NCBI RefSeq assembly: GCF_000424305.1
Contig: NZ_AUJQ01000004.1
Coordinates: forward strand, 124,001-188,000
Source: Pseudobutyrivibrio ruminis AD2017
Lineage (GTDB): Bacteria > Bacillota > Clostridia > Lachnospirales > Lachnospiraceae
DNA length: 64,000 bases
Reading direction: 5' to 3'
Both the position numbers and the translations under genes were made by a program. Below the pieces are notes generated by a model. The model made no database searches. It worked only from the letters and a program-made list of their open reading frames with translations, and was not told where the DNA came from. Numbering within the stretch: position 1 is the first letter of the stretch; the number at the start of each line of letters is the position of its first letter. Positions 61,897 through 64,000 of this stretch are shown here, in pieces.

Positions 61897-63415
61897 GATT
61901 TCTCCTCAATATCCTGTTTATTATCCCAATTGAATATTTAAATTCATCCGTCATACCAAACATAATCAATATTATAACTATAGAGAATAAAACAGCACAC
62001 ATTCCTTTTATTATAAATGTGATAAAAATATTCACAAAAAATATTTTATTTATAAGTACAACACTAAGCAATACAGCAATCAAAAAACTTAGTAACATTT
62101 TCACCCAAAGAATGAAATATCCTTTTTTGCTTACCATGAGTTTTTTATCGTATAATAAAATAGATTTTAATGTTATCTGAATTAGTTGTGTCGAAATTGT
62201 TCCCAAAAAAATTCCAGCCATTCCGACAATTCTACCAAGCACAATTGAAATTATCAAATTTACTATACTTCCAATTATCCCTATATACTTATCAAAACTA
62301 AATAGCCCTGACACCTCCATATATTGCCACAATGGATCACAACAAATCTCTAAATATATATTAGCTATTGCTATTATGATGACATAATATTCTAAGATAT
62401 ATTTTTCGCCAAAAACGATTGCAACAAAGTCACTCGAAATTGCAAGTAAACCAGCTGAAACCACAATAGCATACATATAATAAATAAAAGTTGTTTTCTT
62501 CAAAACATCTGAACAGTGTTCTCCATCTTCTGTCACCATTAAATTTCCAACACTACCTCTAATTCCATTGGAAATTTGTCCAGTAAACATTCTTACACCC
62601 GTAAATAACATGGTGTAATTACTATATAGACCAACTTTAATTGTACTAACTAATTTAGAAATAAGAATGTTATCTGTTGAGCTTGTTACAACACCAGATA
62701 GTTTCTTTAAAAAAATATCCTTGATATCTTTAAATATTACACTCATTTCTTCCTTAGACATTGTATCTCTATAATCTAAAAAAGGATATGCGCGACTCAC
62801 ATATATACTAGCAACAATATTGATAAGCATTGACTGTGCAATTAATAAGCACAGGTACAATATATAATTATGAGTCAATAACAAGGCTATAATAATTGTG
62901 ACTGTGCAAATAACTTTTACAACTAATGTTATTATTGATAATATATACTGCTTTTGATCAGCTGTTAGTAAAGATGTTCTGTATGAAAAAAAATAAGAAA
63001 CTGCTGAATTAAAAACAAACAGTAAAAAAATCTTTCGTATATACGATACAGGAAAATCTACATCTGTAACCAATAACTCTACAAAAGGGGTAATACAAAT
63101 TCCGACTACTAGTACAACCATTCCAATTGTATTATATGTTTTTTTGTACAATGTCATCAGCTGATTAATACGTTTTTTATCGTTCTGCTCAATAGGCAAA
63201 TACAAATGATATATTATAGCCATACCTACGCCTAACTCAGCTAACGATAATACTGTTATTATTTCGGTGAATAAACCATTTAAACCTAAATAATCTTCAC
63301 CTAAAGTCCTAAGGAAAAATACTCTTGTCACAAATGACAACAATACTGTTCCCACTGTGACAGCTATTCCCACCGAGGTATTTCTAATACTGTTAATTGT
63401 TCGACTATTCTTCAT
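61889..63415 (-). CDS. wzx: Wzx-type polysaccharide flippase (MOP superfamily)
   Basis: This 508-aa protein has 12-14 helices. The N-terminus (RTINSIRNTSVGIAVTVGTVLLSFVTRVFFLRTLGEDYLGLNGLFTEIITVLSLAELGVGMAI) is typical of Gram-positive O-unit translocases, and the mid-protein SGVVTSSTDNILISKLVSTIKVGLYSNYTMLF fits too. It moves undecaprenyl-PP-linked repeat units to the outside. It overlaps the acyltransferase gene upstream by 11 bp and the GT2 downstream by 8 bp. It belongs to a different branch than the MurJ-like protein at 2741-4267, so this region probably makes a separate polymer. Confidence 0.88.
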   Translation of the reverse strand: MKNSRTINSIRNTSVGIAVTVGTVLLSFVTRVFFLRTLGEDYLGLNGLFTEIITVLSLAELGVGMAIIYHLYLPIEQNDKKRINQLMTLYKKTYNTIGMVVLVVGICITPFVELLVTDVDFPVSYIRKIFLLFVFNSAVSYFFSYRTSLLTADQKQYILSIITLVVKVICTVTIIIALLLTHNYILYLCLLIAQSMLINIVASIYVSRAYPFLDYRDTMSKEEMSVIFKDIKDIFLKKLSGVVTSSTDNILISKLVSTIKVGLYSNYTMLFTGVRMFTGQISNGIRGSVGNLMVTEDGEHCSDVLKKTTFIYYMYAIVVSAGLLAISSDFVAIVFGEKYILEYYVIIIAIANIYLEICCDPLWQYMEVSGLFSFDKYIGIIGSIVNLIISIVLGRIVGMAGIFLGTISTQLIQITLKSILLYDKKLMVSKKGYFILWVKMLLSFLIAVLLSVVLINKIFFVNIFITFIIKGMCAVLFSIVIILIMFGMTDEFKYSIGIINRILRRNHD

Positions 63416-64000
63416 TATTTATTTCCCATGTGGTATATATATTTGTTCGTCCACCAAACCCTTCTTTCTGTGATATTAATCCATAGTTCAATATCCTACC
63501 ATTATCTTCTGTGGATATACCAAAATCAAGCCACTCTTTATTTCCAGAGTATTTATCAATTACTGTTTTAATTACTAGGTCTAATGCGCCAATTTGTCTT
63601 GCTTCTTCATTGGCAGCCATATACTGTGTATGGACAACATTCTCATACTCAAAAATAATAGTACCCGCTATCATTTCTCCATCTTTTAATGCTGCAAACA
63701 AATGTATATTATTTGGAAATAAATCATGCAAATAGTTAATCTCATTAGCCGAATGAACCGCATTAGTATTGTGATGTTCTTGTAACACAGCATTTTCTAA
63801 ATCAATAAATTTTGCATATGCATCAACATCTGTTAATATCTCGACATCTACTCCTTCACGTTTTGCTCTAGAAATTTGAGCTTTTCTACCTTTTGGCATC
63901 TTCAAAGGAGCTTTTAAATTCACGACAGTAGAGGCTTCTATTTTAAATATAGTGGCATTATTTATATAAAGCGCATATTTATCTTCTTCTGCAGGCTGAC
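63405..64000 (-). CDS. FemAB/GNAT-like acyltransferase, partial (5' end outside window)
   Basis: The frame stays open to the right edge (visible start QPAEEDKYALYINNATIFKIEASTV), so the gene begins outside; 197 codons plus the stop are visible. The internal GTG at 63923 is not a convincing start. MPKGRKAQISRAKREGVDVEI, followed by EHHNTNAVHSANEINYLHDLFPNNIHLFAALKDGEMIAGTIIF and WLDFGISTEDNGRILNYGLISQKEGFGGR, is the FemAB-type Acetyltransf_6 pattern used by FemX and related peptide or sugar acyltransferases. In this locus it may attach an amino acid or acyl group to the polymer. It overlaps wzx by 11 bp. Confidence 0.8.
   Translation of the reverse strand, partial: QPAEEDKYALYINNATIFKIEASTVVNLKAPLKMPKGRKAQISRAKREGVDVEILTDVDAYAKFIDLENAVLQEHHNTNAVHSANEINYLHDLFPNNIHLFAALKDGEMIAGTIIFEYENVVHTQYMAANEEARQIGALDLVIKTVIDKYSGNKEWLDFGISTEDNGRILNYGLISQKEGFGGRTNIYTTWEINNEE

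Overview
The window looks like chromosomal DNA of a low-GC, gut-associated Firmicute, most likely a Lachnospiraceae relative (Butyrivibrio, Pseudobutyrivibrio or Roseburia type). This rests on gene style, an intact bile salt hydrolase, a rubredoxin-fused flavin reductase and sigmaA-type promoters. The genus is an inference. No rRNA, tRNA or CRISPR array was seen.

Region 1 (1-12.5 kb) is a surface-polysaccharide locus. It starts with UDP-L-FucNAc genes (capF, cut by the window edge, and capE), a DegT aminotransferase and a divergent MurJ-like flippase. A minus-strand operon follows: GT2, membrane 4,6-dehydratase, aminotransferase, PglC-like initiating phosphoglycosyl transferase, a multi-spanning membrane protein and a GtrII-like glucosyltransferase.

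Region 2 (12.5-29.9 kb) is an accessory island. It holds a KAP-like NTPase fused to a PD-(D/E)XK nuclease; a YjdF-like / bile salt hydrolase / PNPOx operon; TspO and PsiE-like genes; a three-gene XRE / ImmA-IrrE / PIN-like module; hicAB with its own promoter and repeats; a higBA-like pair with a palindromic operator; a 977-aa TOTE-type primase-helicase; a dead ATPase gene; the flavin reductase; two orphan genes; and IS66 debris.

Region 3 (30-64 kb) is a second, long, all-minus polysaccharide locus. It contains an O-acyltransferase preceded by a G9 tract, GT4 and GT2 enzymes, UDP-glucuronate 4-epimerase and Ugd. After these come GtrA, a kinase-like / HAD / nucleotidyltransferase trio, an LPG-synthase-type membrane protein, and a polyprenyl-phosphoribose branch (UbiA family plus HAD). 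The last part has several GT-C-like membrane proteins, WecE with a GNAT, ACP with FkbH, a DUF6056 protein, Wzy, GT2, Wzx and a FemAB-like acyltransferase running off the edge. IS66, IS110 and IS3 remnants break it up.

The best candidate for an undescribed system sits inside region 3 at 35.65-38.53 kb. It is three overlapping genes, DUF262, ABC-type ATPase and PtuB-like HNH nuclease, flanked by imperfect direct repeats of about 75 bp. One repeat is the 3' end of the neighbouring membrane-protein gene, so the cassette appears to have been inserted there. The second candidate is the KAP-like NTPase-nuclease fusion at 12.6-14.7 kb.
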